A DNA stretch of 64,000 bases from Clostridium sartagoforme (GTDB lineage: Bacteria > Bacillota > Clostridia > Clostridiales > Clostridiaceae), in contig NZ_SRYR01000002.1 of assembly GCF_004794105.1 (NCBI RefSeq), positions 1-64,000 on the forward strand, given 5' to 3'. The notes under the pieces were generated by a model. It worked only from the letters and a program-made list of their open reading frames with translations. It ran no database searches and was not told the DNA's origin. Both the position numbers and the translations under genes were made by a program. Below are positions 36,466 to 45,177 of this stretch, piece after piece (position 1 is the first letter of the stretch; the number at the start of each line of letters is the position of its first letter).

Positions 36466-39178
36466 GTTAAATATTATTTCCTTTGGTGGGTTAAAGGATA
36501 GGGTAATAGAATTAACAGACAATGTTAATTTAATATATGGAGAAAATGAAAAAGGAAAAAGTACTATTCAAAACTTTATTAGAATTTGGCTTTATGGAAT
36601 GAATTCTAAAAGAACAAAGGATATAAAAAGCAATGATAGACTTAGGTTTATGCCTATAACTGGAGAGAAAATAAGAGGTGAGCTTTATATAACTCATAAT
36701 AATAGAAGTTATATAATTAGTCGTAGTTTTGGAGCAACTAAGAAGGAAGATACTTCTGAAATTATTGACTTTGAAACAGGAGAGGAAATATTAGATATTC
36801 CTAAGGATGAACCAGGAAGATATTTTTTCAATGTAAATTCTCAAACTTTTTATAAAACATTATTTATTAATCAGTTAGGTGTATCAATATCTAGGGATAA
36901 AGAAGAAGAAATAATAGATAAGGCGGCAAATTTACTAAATAGTGATGGTGATAATGTATCAGTACAAAAAGCTCTTGAAAAGCTTGAAGCTATAAGAAAG
37001 TCTATAACTACACCAAGGAAGACTGGAGAGTTAGATATTTTAAGAAATAAGCTTGAATCATTAAATACTGAAAGGTACGAGGGATATAGATTATCAAAAG
37101 AAAATATAGATAAGGAAGAACTTTTAATATCATTAAGGGAAAGAAGAAAAGAAACTAGAAGAGAAATAAATAATCTAGATATTTATAAAAAATATATAAA
37201 GAAAGTGAAACTTCGTAAGGAGTATGAAGATATAACAGAGTATTTACGAAGAAAAGAAGAATTAAAATTAAAAGAGAAGTCAATTGAAAAGAGCATTTCA
37301 TCAAGAAGTGGAATAATTGATGAGGGAATAATAAGCGATATAAAAAATGAAAATTCTTTATACTTAAGATTATTAGATATGAAGGCTGAAGAAGAAAGAA
37401 AATTAAAAGAAAATAAAGAAATGTATTCTAATACTATGGAAAGTTTTAAAGGCTTATCTTTTATAGATAGTTTAACTAGTGAAGAAAAAAATAAGTTTAT
37501 AAAGGCAACCATGGAGAGGGATGCATTAAAAGAAAAAATAGATACATTTGAAGTTTTAAATAAGTCTATTGAAGAAATAAAAAATGATATAGGAAATAAA
37601 GAAAAGTTAATAGGGGAGTCTATAAATTTTAAGGATGTTAGAGAAGAAATTAGAGATGTTTTAATTAAGTATGAGGAAAAATTAAAAGAGCTTAAGTTTA
37701 AGGCAGAAAGTTATAATAATAAAGAAGAAGCCAGTAGTTCTGTAGGCACTTCTAAAAACCTTACCTATTTAGCAGTAGTACTAGTTATTATTTCAGCTGT
37801 ACTTATTATTTTTAAGATAAATATATTTATTTCAATAGGATCATTAGGGGCATTAGCCTTAGTTTTATTTAGAATAATATCCTTAAAAATTAATTCTAGT
37901 AGTAAGAATAATGTTAATATTAGTATTAAAGAATTAAAAGATGAAATAGAAGACTTAGAAAGAGAAATCTTTAAATATACTAAGTTAGTTTCTGCTAGTT
38001 CCTATGAAAACTTTATTAAGAAGTTAAAGCTTTTTGATGATTACAATTTATATGTTGAAAAGCAAAATGTAAAGATAAGAGAAAAAGAAGCACAAATTAG
38101 TGTACTAAATATAGACCTGGCTAAAGAGAATTTTTTAATTAATGAAAAATATATAAGTAATATTTTGGAAGTATCAGAGGCAAAGGATATAAATGAAGTT
38201 ATACTTATGTTTGCCAAGTATGAGGAAGTAAATAAGGAAGTATTGGCTTTAAAAATAGATATAGAAAAAGAAGAAAAATCAATTGAGAAGTTAAAGAATG
38301 AATTAGATATAAGGGAAAAGAGAATAAGAGAAAAATTAGATAATGTTGGACTTTCTGATATAGAATTATCTGAAGTAGAAGAAAAATTATTAGAGCTAAA
38401 GGAAAAGCTTAAACAAAGAGAAGATATATTAAAAAGCTTAGAAAGTATAAATGCTGCTTATGAAGCATTAACTAAAGATAAGGATATAGATTCTATAAAA
38501 GAAGAGCTAAAAGATATAATTAATGAAAATATTAATTACTCTTACTCATCAGAAGAAGAAATAGATAATCAAGTTTCTATAAAATCTAATGATTTAATAG
38601 AAATAGAAAAAGAAATTAAGGATGTTGAAAATTATTTAAATAATAGGTTTATTGGGAAGAGGACAATACCTCAAATTGAAGAAGAAATAAATGAAGTTAA
38701 AGATAAAATAAAGAAGCTAGAACTACTATTAAAATCCTGTGAAATAGCAATTGAAAATATGAATGAAACTATAAGAGAAGTTAGGGGGAACTTTGGAAGT
38801 GTTTTAAACTCTAATGTTATAGATTACTTTAAAAAGATAACGAATAATGAATATAGCGATGTTATGGTAGCAGATTCTTATGATATGAAAGTAAGAAAAG
38901 GAAAAGAAATACTTCCAGGAGGGGTATTAAGTAATGGAGCTAATGATCAGCTATACTTATCTTTAAGACTTTCATTTATTGATATGATTTATAAGGGGGT
39001 AGAATATCCTCTTATAGTAGATGAGGCCTTCGTTCAATATGATGATTTTAGAATAGAAAGAGCATTAGATATGTTGCTTAGTACTAATTTTGCTCAGCTA
39101 ATTATATTTACATGTCAGCAAAGAGAAGAAAATATATTTAATAATAAGAAGGTTAAATTCAATTATATTAATTTATAA
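36452..39178 (+). CDS. SbcC/YhaN-like coiled-coil ATPase with membrane segments
   Basis: A 908-residue SMC-like protein. The N-terminus has the Walker A loop GENEKGKST (about 31-39). Long coiled coils (about 170-420 and 490-790) flank two adjacent hydrophobic segments (about 430-475, LTYLAVVLVIISAVLIIF and IFISIGSLGALALVLF). The C-terminus has the signature LSNGANDQLYLSLRLSF and Walker B YPLIVDEAFVQYD. The hydrophobic pair replaces the zinc-hook apex of true SbcC and is known from YhaN-type proteins. It suggests that the complex is held at the membrane. Confidence 0.87.
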   Translation: MIINKLNIISFGGLKDRVIELTDNVNLIYGENEKGKSTIQNFIRIWLYGMNSKRTKDIKSNDRLRFMPITGEKIRGELYITHNNRSYIISRSFGATKKEDTSEIIDFETGEEILDIPKDEPGRYFFNVNSQTFYKTLFINQLGVSISRDKEEEIIDKAANLLNSDGDNVSVQKALEKLEAIRKSITTPRKTGELDILRNKLESLNTERYEGYRLSKENIDKEELLISLRERRKETRREINNLDIYKKYIKKVKLRKEYEDITEYLRRKEELKLKEKSIEKSISSRSGIIDEGIISDIKNENSLYLRLLDMKAEEERKLKENKEMYSNTMESFKGLSFIDSLTSEEKNKFIKATMERDALKEKIDTFEVLNKSIEEIKNDIGNKEKLIGESINFKDVREEIRDVLIKYEEKLKELKFKAESYNNKEEASSSVGTSKNLTYLAVVLVIISAVLIIFKINIFISIGSLGALALVLFRIISLKINSSSKNNVNISIKELKDEIEDLEREIFKYTKLVSASSYENFIKKLKLFDDYNLYVEKQNVKIREKEAQISVLNIDLAKENFLINEKYISNILEVSEAKDINEVILMFAKYEEVNKEVLALKIDIEKEEKSIEKLKNELDIREKRIREKLDNVGLSDIELSEVEEKLLELKEKLKQREDILKSLESINAAYEALTKDKDIDSIKEELKDIINENINYSYSSEEEIDNQVSIKSNDLIEIEKEIKDVENYLNNRFIGKRTIPQIEEEINEVKDKIKKLELLLKSCEIAIENMNETIREVRGNFGSVLNSNVIDYFKKITNNEYSDVMVADSYDMKVRKGKEILPGGVLSNGANDQLYLSLRLSFIDMIYKGVEYPLIVDEAFVQYDDFRIERALDMLLSTNFAQLIIFTCQQREENIFNNKKVKFNYINL

Positions 39179-39195
39179 TAATGGGAATAATAGTA

Positions 39196-39251
39196 TTGAC
39201 AAGAAGAGGCAAAGATTATAGAATTATATTAGAAAATGCAAATCATTTGCA
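39196..39251 (+). promoter_or_regulatory. Promoter and 7-1-7 palindrome before the ZnuA-like gene
   Basis: TTGACA (39196-39201), 17 nt, TAGAAT (39219-39224). Downstream is the perfect inverted repeat TGCAAATCATTTGCA (39237-39251). The 7-1-7 geometry is that of Fur-family boxes, here plausibly Zur, placed to block early transcription. Confidence 0.65.
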
Positions 39252-39263
39252 AAGAGGTGTAAT

Positions 39264-40208
39264 ATGAAGAAAAAAATTATAAGCCTTGGGTTTATACTAG
39301 TACTATTATTTTCATTATCAGCATGTGAAAGTAAAGATTTAGAAAAAAATGATGGAGAAAGATTAAGGGTTGGAGTAACTATTAATCCACTTAAAGATTT
39401 TGCTGAAGCAATAGGTGGAGATAAGGTAGAAGTTTTTTCTATAATTCCAGATGGTAGTGATGCTCACAGCTTTGATCCAAAACCTAAGGACCTAAAGGAT
39501 TTAATAAATACAGATATGTTTTTATATAACGGTCTTGAAATGGAAGAGTGGATAGACTCGGTATTAGGAACAATTGAAGGAAAAGATATAAAAATAGTTG
39601 AAACTAGCAAAAATATAGATGCTATGAACATATCAGAAGAAGATGACCATTCTCATGAAGATATGGATGAAGAATCTTCAGAAGAACATAATCATGGAGG
39701 AAAAGACCCCCATGTTTGGCTTAGCTTAATTGATGCAATAAAGCAAGCTGAAAACATAAAAGACGCTTTTGTTGAAGTAGATCCAGACAATAAAAACTAT
39801 TATGAAGATAACTTCGAAAAGTTAAAAAAAGAGTTTACAGATTTAAATAGTGAATATGTTAATAAGTTTAATACTTTAACTAACAAGGACTTTGTAACTG
39901 GACATGCAGCTTTTGGATATCTTTGTAGGGATTTTGGTCTAACTCAAAAAAGTATAGCTGATGTTTTTGGAGAAGGTGAATTAACTCCTAAGAACTTAGA
40001 AGCTTTAATTAATTATTCTAAGACTAATAATGTAAAAACTATATTTAGTGAAGCTACAGCAAGTGAAAAAGAAGCTGAGACATTAGCTAAAGAAGTAGGA
40101 GCAAAGGTAGTTAAGATATATAGCTTAGAAACTAAGGAAGATAATATGAGCTACTTAGAAGGCATGAAGTATAATCTTGAAACTATATACAGCAACTTGA
40201 GCAATTAA
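39264..40208 (+). CDS. Zinc-type ABC transporter substrate-binding lipoprotein
   Basis: A 314-residue cluster A-I binding protein of the ZnuA/AdcA kind that captures zinc (or manganese) outside the membrane. It has a signal peptide with lipobox SACES, ligand histidines in SDAHSFDP, DPHVWLS and GHAAFGY, and an acidic His-rich loop (EEDDHSHED...EEHNHGG) typical of zinc uptake. No permease or ATPase genes are adjacent, so it must use components encoded elsewhere. A Fur-type palindrome lies in its leader. Confidence 0.9.
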   Translation: MKKKIISLGFILVLLFSLSACESKDLEKNDGERLRVGVTINPLKDFAEAIGGDKVEVFSIIPDGSDAHSFDPKPKDLKDLINTDMFLYNGLEMEEWIDSVLGTIEGKDIKIVETSKNIDAMNISEEDDHSHEDMDEESSEEHNHGGKDPHVWLSLIDAIKQAENIKDAFVEVDPDNKNYYEDNFEKLKKEFTDLNSEYVNKFNTLTNKDFVTGHAAFGYLCRDFGLTQKSIADVFGEGELTPKNLEALINYSKTNNVKTIFSEATASEKEAETLAKEVGAKVVKIYSLETKEDNMSYLEGMKYNLETIYSNLSN

Positions 40209-40350
40209 CAATTAGAAATTAATAATGAATAATTATGGAGGTAATTCCTACGGAATTACTGAAAAATATATTGATTTTAAAAACTCCTTCGGGAGTTTTT
40301 TTTGTTAATTATCATTAATGCATCATAATTATCAATTATCCATTATTCTA
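40209..40350. repeat. AATTAA-rich intergenic repeat, family K copy 2
   Basis: AATTAACAATTAG and TTAATTATCATTAATGCATCAT borders frame GTAATTCCTACGGAATTAC and a terminator AAACTCC-TTCG-GGAGTTT with a T run (40279-40303). Confidence 0.65.
40279..40303 (+). terminator. Terminator of the ZnuA-like gene
   Basis: AAACTCC, stable TTCG tetraloop, GGAGTTT, then T run. Confidence 0.9.
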
Positions 40351-40406
40351 GTTTTTTTTATTATTAATTTTTAGTTTATTGTCAATAATCTATAAGTAGG
40401 GGATTA

Positions 40407-40520
40407 GTTCTTCTAACCTTCAGATGGAGTAGGCATCCTGTACTCTGTGAAAGTGATTCACACAAAATACAAGATTTTGGTTATCTACTTTTTAAGAAAA
40501 CTCCACCTGAAGATAAGAAC
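40407..40520. ncRNA. Long-stem hairpin, possible structured RNA or element end
   Basis: Left arm blocks GTTCTT (40407), CTTCAG (40418), TGGAGT (40425) pair in order with ACTCCA (40500), CTGAAG (40507), AAGAAC (40515). The roughly 69-nt apex holds TGTGAA/TTCACA and GTAG/CTAC pairs. No open reading frame is present. It is not a T-box, as it lacks the GGGTGG block. It could be an untranslated RNA or a remnant of a mobile-element end. Confidence 0.5.
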
Positions 40521-40641
40521 CACTTTATAAAGTAAAATTTAAATTAACTATTAGATAGAATATAAAATATGGTAAAATAACTATAGTGTTAGATGAAATG
40601 TAAAATTTGCTTAAATAACTACAGTGAGGTGATGTGAGAAT

Positions 40642-42444
40642 ATGAGTAAGGCTCTTAATTTTTATGAAGAAGAAATATTAAAGGGTGAAAAGAAGGTTAA
40701 TGAGTTAAATTCAATAATATCTAAATTATCTATTTTAAGGTTAATTATTATGCTTTTAATAGTGGGGGCAGGATATTATTTTTATAAACAAGAGAATTTA
40801 TTATTCATGGGGGCAGCAATAATAATTGGATTTTTAATTTTTATTGTAGTTGCATTTTTCCACAATAAAAAGATTAATGAGAAAAATTATGAAGAAATAT
40901 TTTTAGCTATAAATAAAAGAGGAATAAATAGAATTAATGGAAACTTTAAAGAAGAAGATCAGGGAAAAGAATTTATAAATGATGATCATAACTTTACTAG
41001 TGATTTAGATATCTTCGGAAGGAATTCATTATTCCAAATGATTAATTCGACTAAAACTAAATTTGGTAGAAATAAATTATTTGAAATACTATCCATTAAG
41101 GATAAAGTTTCTAGAGAAGAAATCAATAAAAGACAAGAAGCCATAAAAGAGCTAGGGAAAAAAGTTAAATGGAGACAAAATCTTGAAGCTCAAGCTACTT
41201 TAAGAAAAAGTGGAGTTAAGGATGTAAGTGATTTAATAGAGTGGAGCAAAAATTCAAGTCCAGTTAAGTTGTGGTTTAAGATAGTTCCATATATGTTTAT
41301 TGCACTTACTGTAGCATCTATTATTCTAGTTATTTTAAGAATGTTACCTGTAAGTTATTTAATACTAGTATTTATTATAAATTATGCTGTAGTTAATGTT
41401 ATAACTAAGGATTTAAAAAGCGTTATAAATTTATTTAGCAGCCATAAAAAAGATATAGAAGCCTTTACTAATTTATTAAAGCTTATAGAAGATGAAAATT
41501 TTGAATCAAAGCTATTAAAGGGCTTAAAGGAAGAATTAAAAGTAGAAGGAACTCCAAGCTATAAGGAGATGCAAGGATTAAAGAGTTTAGTTGATTGGAT
41601 AGGGGATAGTAGTGCTAATGCTTACTACTTACTATTAAATGTAACTATATTATCAGATGCATTTATATTAAGAAACCTTGAAGAGTGGAGAATGAAAAAT
41701 GGTAAGAAGCTTGAAGTTTGGCTTAAGATAATGGGAGAGTTTGAGGCTTTAAGTAGTATTGCAAATTTAGATTTTGATTTTGAAAGTTGGTCTTACCCTA
41801 CTATAGAAGATACTGATATAGTTATGGGGACTAAAATGGCTCATCCAATGCTTGGTGAAAGGGCTGTATCTAATAGCTTTTCATTAGCTAGGGTAAATGG
41901 GAAGTATAGAAAGGTTGCTTTAATTACTGGATCCAATATGTCTGGTAAAAGTACCTTCTTAAGAACTGTTGGATTAAATTTAGTTTTAAGCTATATAGGA
42001 GCGCCAACTTGCTCTAATAAATTTAGCTGTGGGATATTTAATATATATACTTGCATGAGGACTAAGGACAATTTAGAAGAAAGTATATCTTCTTTCTATG
42101 CTGAAATATTAAGAATAAAATTATTAATAGAAGCAGCTAAAAATGGAGAAAAAGTATTCTTCTTACTAGATGAGATTTTTAAAGGAACTAACTCTAAGGA
42201 TAGACATGAAGGTGCTAAGGTTCTAATAAATCAATTAGTGAATAATAAGGCAATGGGATTAGTATCCACACATGATTTGGAGTTATGTGACTTAGAGCTA
42301 ACAAGGCCATGGCTTAAGAATTATAACTTCCAAGAGCATTATGAAAATAATAATATTAAGTTCGATTATAAACTTAGAGAAGGTAGAAGTGAAACTCAAA
42401 ATGCAGTTCATTTAATGAAATTAGCAGGAATAGATTTTAAATGA
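40642..42444 (+). CDS. Membrane-associated MutS-family ATPase
   Basis: A 600-residue protein with the MutS C-terminal ATPase (Walker A GSNMSGKSTFLRT near residues 430-442; Walker B KVFFLLDEIFKGTNS; then VSTHDLELCD). The N-terminal mismatch-binding domains of MutS are missing. Instead there are hydrophobic pairs at about 30-75 and 212-255. It belongs to a poorly studied clostridial MutS-related group and is unlikely to do mismatch repair itself. A role at the membrane is inferred. Confidence 0.85.
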   Translation: MSKALNFYEEEILKGEKKVNELNSIISKLSILRLIIMLLIVGAGYYFYKQENLLFMGAAIIIGFLIFIVVAFFHNKKINEKNYEEIFLAINKRGINRINGNFKEEDQGKEFINDDHNFTSDLDIFGRNSLFQMINSTKTKFGRNKLFEILSIKDKVSREEINKRQEAIKELGKKVKWRQNLEAQATLRKSGVKDVSDLIEWSKNSSPVKLWFKIVPYMFIALTVASIILVILRMLPVSYLILVFIINYAVVNVITKDLKSVINLFSSHKKDIEAFTNLLKLIEDENFESKLLKGLKEELKVEGTPSYKEMQGLKSLVDWIGDSSANAYYLLLNVTILSDAFILRNLEEWRMKNGKKLEVWLKIMGEFEALSSIANLDFDFESWSYPTIEDTDIVMGTKMAHPMLGERAVSNSFSLARVNGKYRKVALITGSNMSGKSTFLRTVGLNLVLSYIGAPTCSNKFSCGIFNIYTCMRTKDNLEESISSFYAEILRIKLLIEAAKNGEKVFFLLDEIFKGTNSKDRHEGAKVLINQLVNNKAMGLVSTHDLELCDLELTRPWLKNYNFQEHYENNNIKFDYKLREGRSETQNAVHLMKLAGIDFK

Positions 42445-42453
42445 TTAAATATT

Positions 42454-42507
42454 GGAGTTGTTGAATAATGGATTATCTTCCTTATCAACAACTTCTTTTA
42501 TTTTTTT
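42454..42507 (+). terminator. Terminator of the MutS-like gene
   Basis: GGAGTTGTTGA pairs with TCAACAACTTC, followed by a T-rich tail. Confidence 0.82.
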
Positions 42508-42589
42508 AGAGGATTTATGCAAAAATAAGTGAAGAAAATTGAAAAATATGGCATAATATACATATGAGTAATGTATGTGAGGTATAAAG

Positions 42590-43507
42590 ATGGCATTTAT
42601 AGTAATTGATTTAGAATTTAACAACTTAGAGGGAATACATAGATATTATCCAAATATTTTTGCTGAAAAACCTGAGCTGAAAAGTTTAGAGTTAGATAAT
42701 GAAATTATAGAAATAGGGGCAATTAAATTAGATAACTATATGAAACCTTTAAAGGAATTTAAGGCGTATATAAAGCCTGAGGTAATTCCAATTCTTAATC
42801 CTAAAATTTCTGAAATAACAAATATTACCGAAGATGATTTAAAAGATGGATTAACATTCGAAGAGGGAATAGAAAAACTCCAGGAGCTAATAGACGAAGG
42901 TGATATTATATGTTCTTGGGCAAAGGATGATATTATTGAAATTATTAATAATGCAGTTTTCTTTAAGTATAATAATTTAAATTGGCTAAAAAATTATTTA
43001 GATTTGCAAGAGTACTCTACAAAGATTTTAGGAAAGAAAAAATCATTAAGTTTGAAAAGTGCTTTAGATGAATTAAAAATTAAAGTTGATAATAGCAAAT
43101 TACATGATGCCTTAAATGATGCAGTATATACCTCAGAAGTATTTAAGAGAATTTATAACTCTAGGGTATTGAAAAATTATATTATTAAAGATATTTATAA
43201 TATGCCAGCAGTAGATATTGAGAATATAAATGAATATAAGTTAGATAGAGAAAAGATAATAGCAAAGTGTCCAAGGTGTAATGTGAATCTAGAAATTGAA
43301 CATGATTTTGTTCCATTAAAATGGAGATTTTTATCTATAGGAAAATGTCCCAAGTGCAATAATAGAGTTGTTAATGAGATTGTAGTTAAAAAGACCTTTA
43401 GTGGAGAAGAAGTGTATAAAGAAGTTTCTACTATTGTAGATGAAATAGAATATATGAACTATAACTATAAAGTTAAAAAAGTGGACAATAAATTAATTAA
43501 ATCTTAA
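42590..43507 (+). CDS. DEDD-family 3'-5' exonuclease with C-terminal zinc ribbon
   Basis: A 305-residue protein. The exonuclease domain (about 1-195) has ExoI FIVIDLEFN, an ExoII region and an ExoIII block KLHDALNDAVYTSEVF, the layout of KapD/ERI-1-like RNase T-fold enzymes. A separate C-terminal part has two CxxC knuckles, KCPRCN and KCPKCN, some 20 residues apart, forming a zinc ribbon. The fusion suggests a nucleic acid processing role; the substrate is unknown. Confidence 0.85.
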   Translation: MAFIVIDLEFNNLEGIHRYYPNIFAEKPELKSLELDNEIIEIGAIKLDNYMKPLKEFKAYIKPEVIPILNPKISEITNITEDDLKDGLTFEEGIEKLQELIDEGDIICSWAKDDIIEIINNAVFFKYNNLNWLKNYLDLQEYSTKILGKKKSLSLKSALDELKIKVDNSKLHDALNDAVYTSEVFKRIYNSRVLKNYIIKDIYNMPAVDIENINEYKLDREKIIAKCPRCNVNLEIEHDFVPLKWRFLSIGKCPKCNNRVVNEIVVKKTFSGEEVYKEVSTIVDEIEYMNYNYKVKKVDNKLIKS

Positions 43508-43553
43508 AATTCAGTGAGCATAAAACAATTACATTGTAAATATGTTAAAATAG

Positions 43554-43686
43554 AGATAAGTTTCAATTAATAATCTACGCTTTAAATTTTATAAATTATA
43601 AGTAAAAAATATTTTAAAAGTAAATTATATCAATTGAAACTATATCTTTTGATTCTATATAAGTTGTTAAGATAACTTTATATATT
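43554..43686 (-). repeat. TTTCAATT/AATTGAAA promoter-like element, copy 3
   Basis: The same element reads on the minus strand. On the plus strand TTTCAATT is at 43561-43568, ATTATA at 43595-43600, AGTAAA at 43619-43624 (18-nt spacer) and AATTGAAA at 43632-43639. The far edge shares AAGTTATCT-AACAACTTATAT with copy 1. It points back into the end of the exonuclease gene, so it is not the promoter of the next gene, which argues that the element is mobile or has another role. Confidence 0.75.
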
Positions 43687-43785
43687 GAATACTTTTAACA
43701 TAAAAAATAAATTAATAAAAAGTATAAGCTTTATTACAACTTATATGACTTTGTTTTAAATAAGAGTATGGGGGAATGATGAAAT

Positions 43786-44196
43786 ATGAATATAGCATTT
43801 TTTTTAACGCCTAAAAATGAGGTTATATATGAATATTTAGATGCAACCATGAGACAAGTTATTGAAAGAATGGAACATCACGGGTATACAGCAATTCCTT
43901 TAATTGATAAGGATGGAAAGTATGTTGGGACATTAACTGAGGGAGATTTACTTTGGAAGCTTAAGAATACTCCAGATTTAAACTTTAAGAATACAGAAAA
44001 TGTTAGAATAATAGATATACCAATGAAAAGAAAACATAAAAGCGTTTCAATTAATTCAAATGTAGAAAGTCTTATTTCACTTGCAACAAGCCAAAATTTC
44101 GTCCCTGTAGTAGATGATGAGGGAATATTTATTGGAATAATAAAAAGAAGTGATATAATAAATTATTGCTACAATGAAATGAATAAGAAAAAATAA
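43786..44196 (+). CDS. CBS-domain protein
   Basis: A 136-residue protein made almost entirely of one CBS pair: CBS1 about 15-70 (TMRQVIERMEHHGYTAIPLIDKDGKYVGTLTEGDLL) and CBS2 about 78-134 (SVESLISLATSQNFVPVVDDEGIFIGIIKRSDII). Such stand-alone pairs usually sense adenine nucleotides or c-di-AMP. It is 23 bp before yaaA in the same direction. Ligand and partner are not readable. Confidence 0.88.
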   Translation: MNIAFFLTPKNEVIYEYLDATMRQVIERMEHHGYTAIPLIDKDGKYVGTLTEGDLLWKLKNTPDLNFKNTENVRIIDIPMKRKHKSVSINSNVESLISLATSQNFVPVVDDEGIFIGIIKRSDIINYCYNEMNKKK

Positions 44197-44219
44197 TAGA
44201 GAATAAAAGGAGATTAATT

Positions 44220-44987
44220 ATGATAATTGTTGTTTCTCCTGCAAAAACTTTAGACTTTAAAGAAAAGAATAGTAATTTACCTATGACTGAACCTAGGTTT
44301 TTAGAAAGATCGCAGGAAATAATAAATGAAATAAAAAACTACAGTAGCTATGAATTAGAAAAACTTATGAAAATAAGTACAAAGTTAGCTACGTTAAATG
44401 AAGAAAGATTTGGGAAATGGACACCATCTTTAGATACTGCTAAACAAGCATTATTAGCCTTTAAAGGTGATGTTTATATGGGGATGGATGTAGGAAGCTT
44501 TAGTGATTCCAATTTGTTTTATGCAAATGATCATTTAAGAATATTATCGGGTCTTTATGGAGTATTAAGACCTTTTGATGGAATAAAAGAATATAGACTA
44601 GAAATGGGAACTAAACTTAAAGTAAATGATTCAAAAGATTTATATGGATTTTGGAAAAATGAATTAGTAGAATGTTTAGTAAATGATTTAAAAAATCATA
44701 AGAATAAGACTATTATCAATTTAGCTTCATATGAGTACTTTAAGTCAGTAGAAAATATAGAAAATAATCCTAATGTTAATATTATAATTCCAGTTTTTAA
44801 AGAGCTTAGAGGAGATGAATATAAGATAATAGCCTTTAATGCTAAAAAAGCTAGAGGAATGATGAGTAGATATATAATTCAAAATGAAATAGAAGATATT
44901 GAAGAACTTAAGAAGTTTGATGTGGATAACTATGCATTCAATGAAGAACTATCTACAGAGAAGGAACTAGTATTTACTAGGGAATAG
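44220..44987 (+). CDS. yaaA: YaaA (UPF0246) peroxide-stress protein
   Basis: A 255-residue cytoplasmic protein. The family opening MIIVVSPAKTLDF and the block HLRILSGLYGVLRPFDGIKEYRLEMGTKL are diagnostic, as is NLASYEYFKSV. In E. coli YaaA lowers free iron and limits DNA damage during peroxide stress, and the fold binds DNA. AGGAG precedes the ATG. It probably forms an operon with the CBS gene. Confidence 0.93.
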   Translation: MIIVVSPAKTLDFKEKNSNLPMTEPRFLERSQEIINEIKNYSSYELEKLMKISTKLATLNEERFGKWTPSLDTAKQALLAFKGDVYMGMDVGSFSDSNLFYANDHLRILSGLYGVLRPFDGIKEYRLEMGTKLKVNDSKDLYGFWKNELVECLVNDLKNHKNKTIINLASYEYFKSVENIENNPNVNIIIPVFKELRGDEYKIIAFNAKKARGMMSRYIIQNEIEDIEELKKFDVDNYAFNEELSTEKELVFTRE

Positions 44988-45177
44988 TTTTAAAATGCTT
45001 AGCATTTTAAAATGAAAAAATTAATAGAATGAAAAAATGAAGGAAGAGGTTTTGCAATGCAAAACCTCTTTTGTTTTAAAGATTTACTTATAAAAAATCT
45101 GTAAGGATTTTTTATAGGCATTCTTTCATTTTTTAATTTTTTCATTCTTTCATCCATAAAATGCTTCGCATTTTATG
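44988..45177. repeat. GAATGAAAAAATT palindromic repeat, family G copy 5
   Basis: Starts at the yaaA stop codon with TTTTAAAATGCTTAGCATTTT. It has GAATGAAAAAATGAAGG, a GAGGTTTTGCA/TGCAAAACCTC apex and TTCATTTTTTAATTTTTTCAT. It ends with AAAATGCTTCGCATTTTA, whose last bases are the stop codon of the convergent Cys-rich gene. A bidirectional terminator by position. Confidence 0.85.

Noticed and set aside
40407..40520. T-box leader
   Set aside because: No GGGTGGNACCGCG block and no aminoacyl-tRNA synthetase or amino acid gene downstream.
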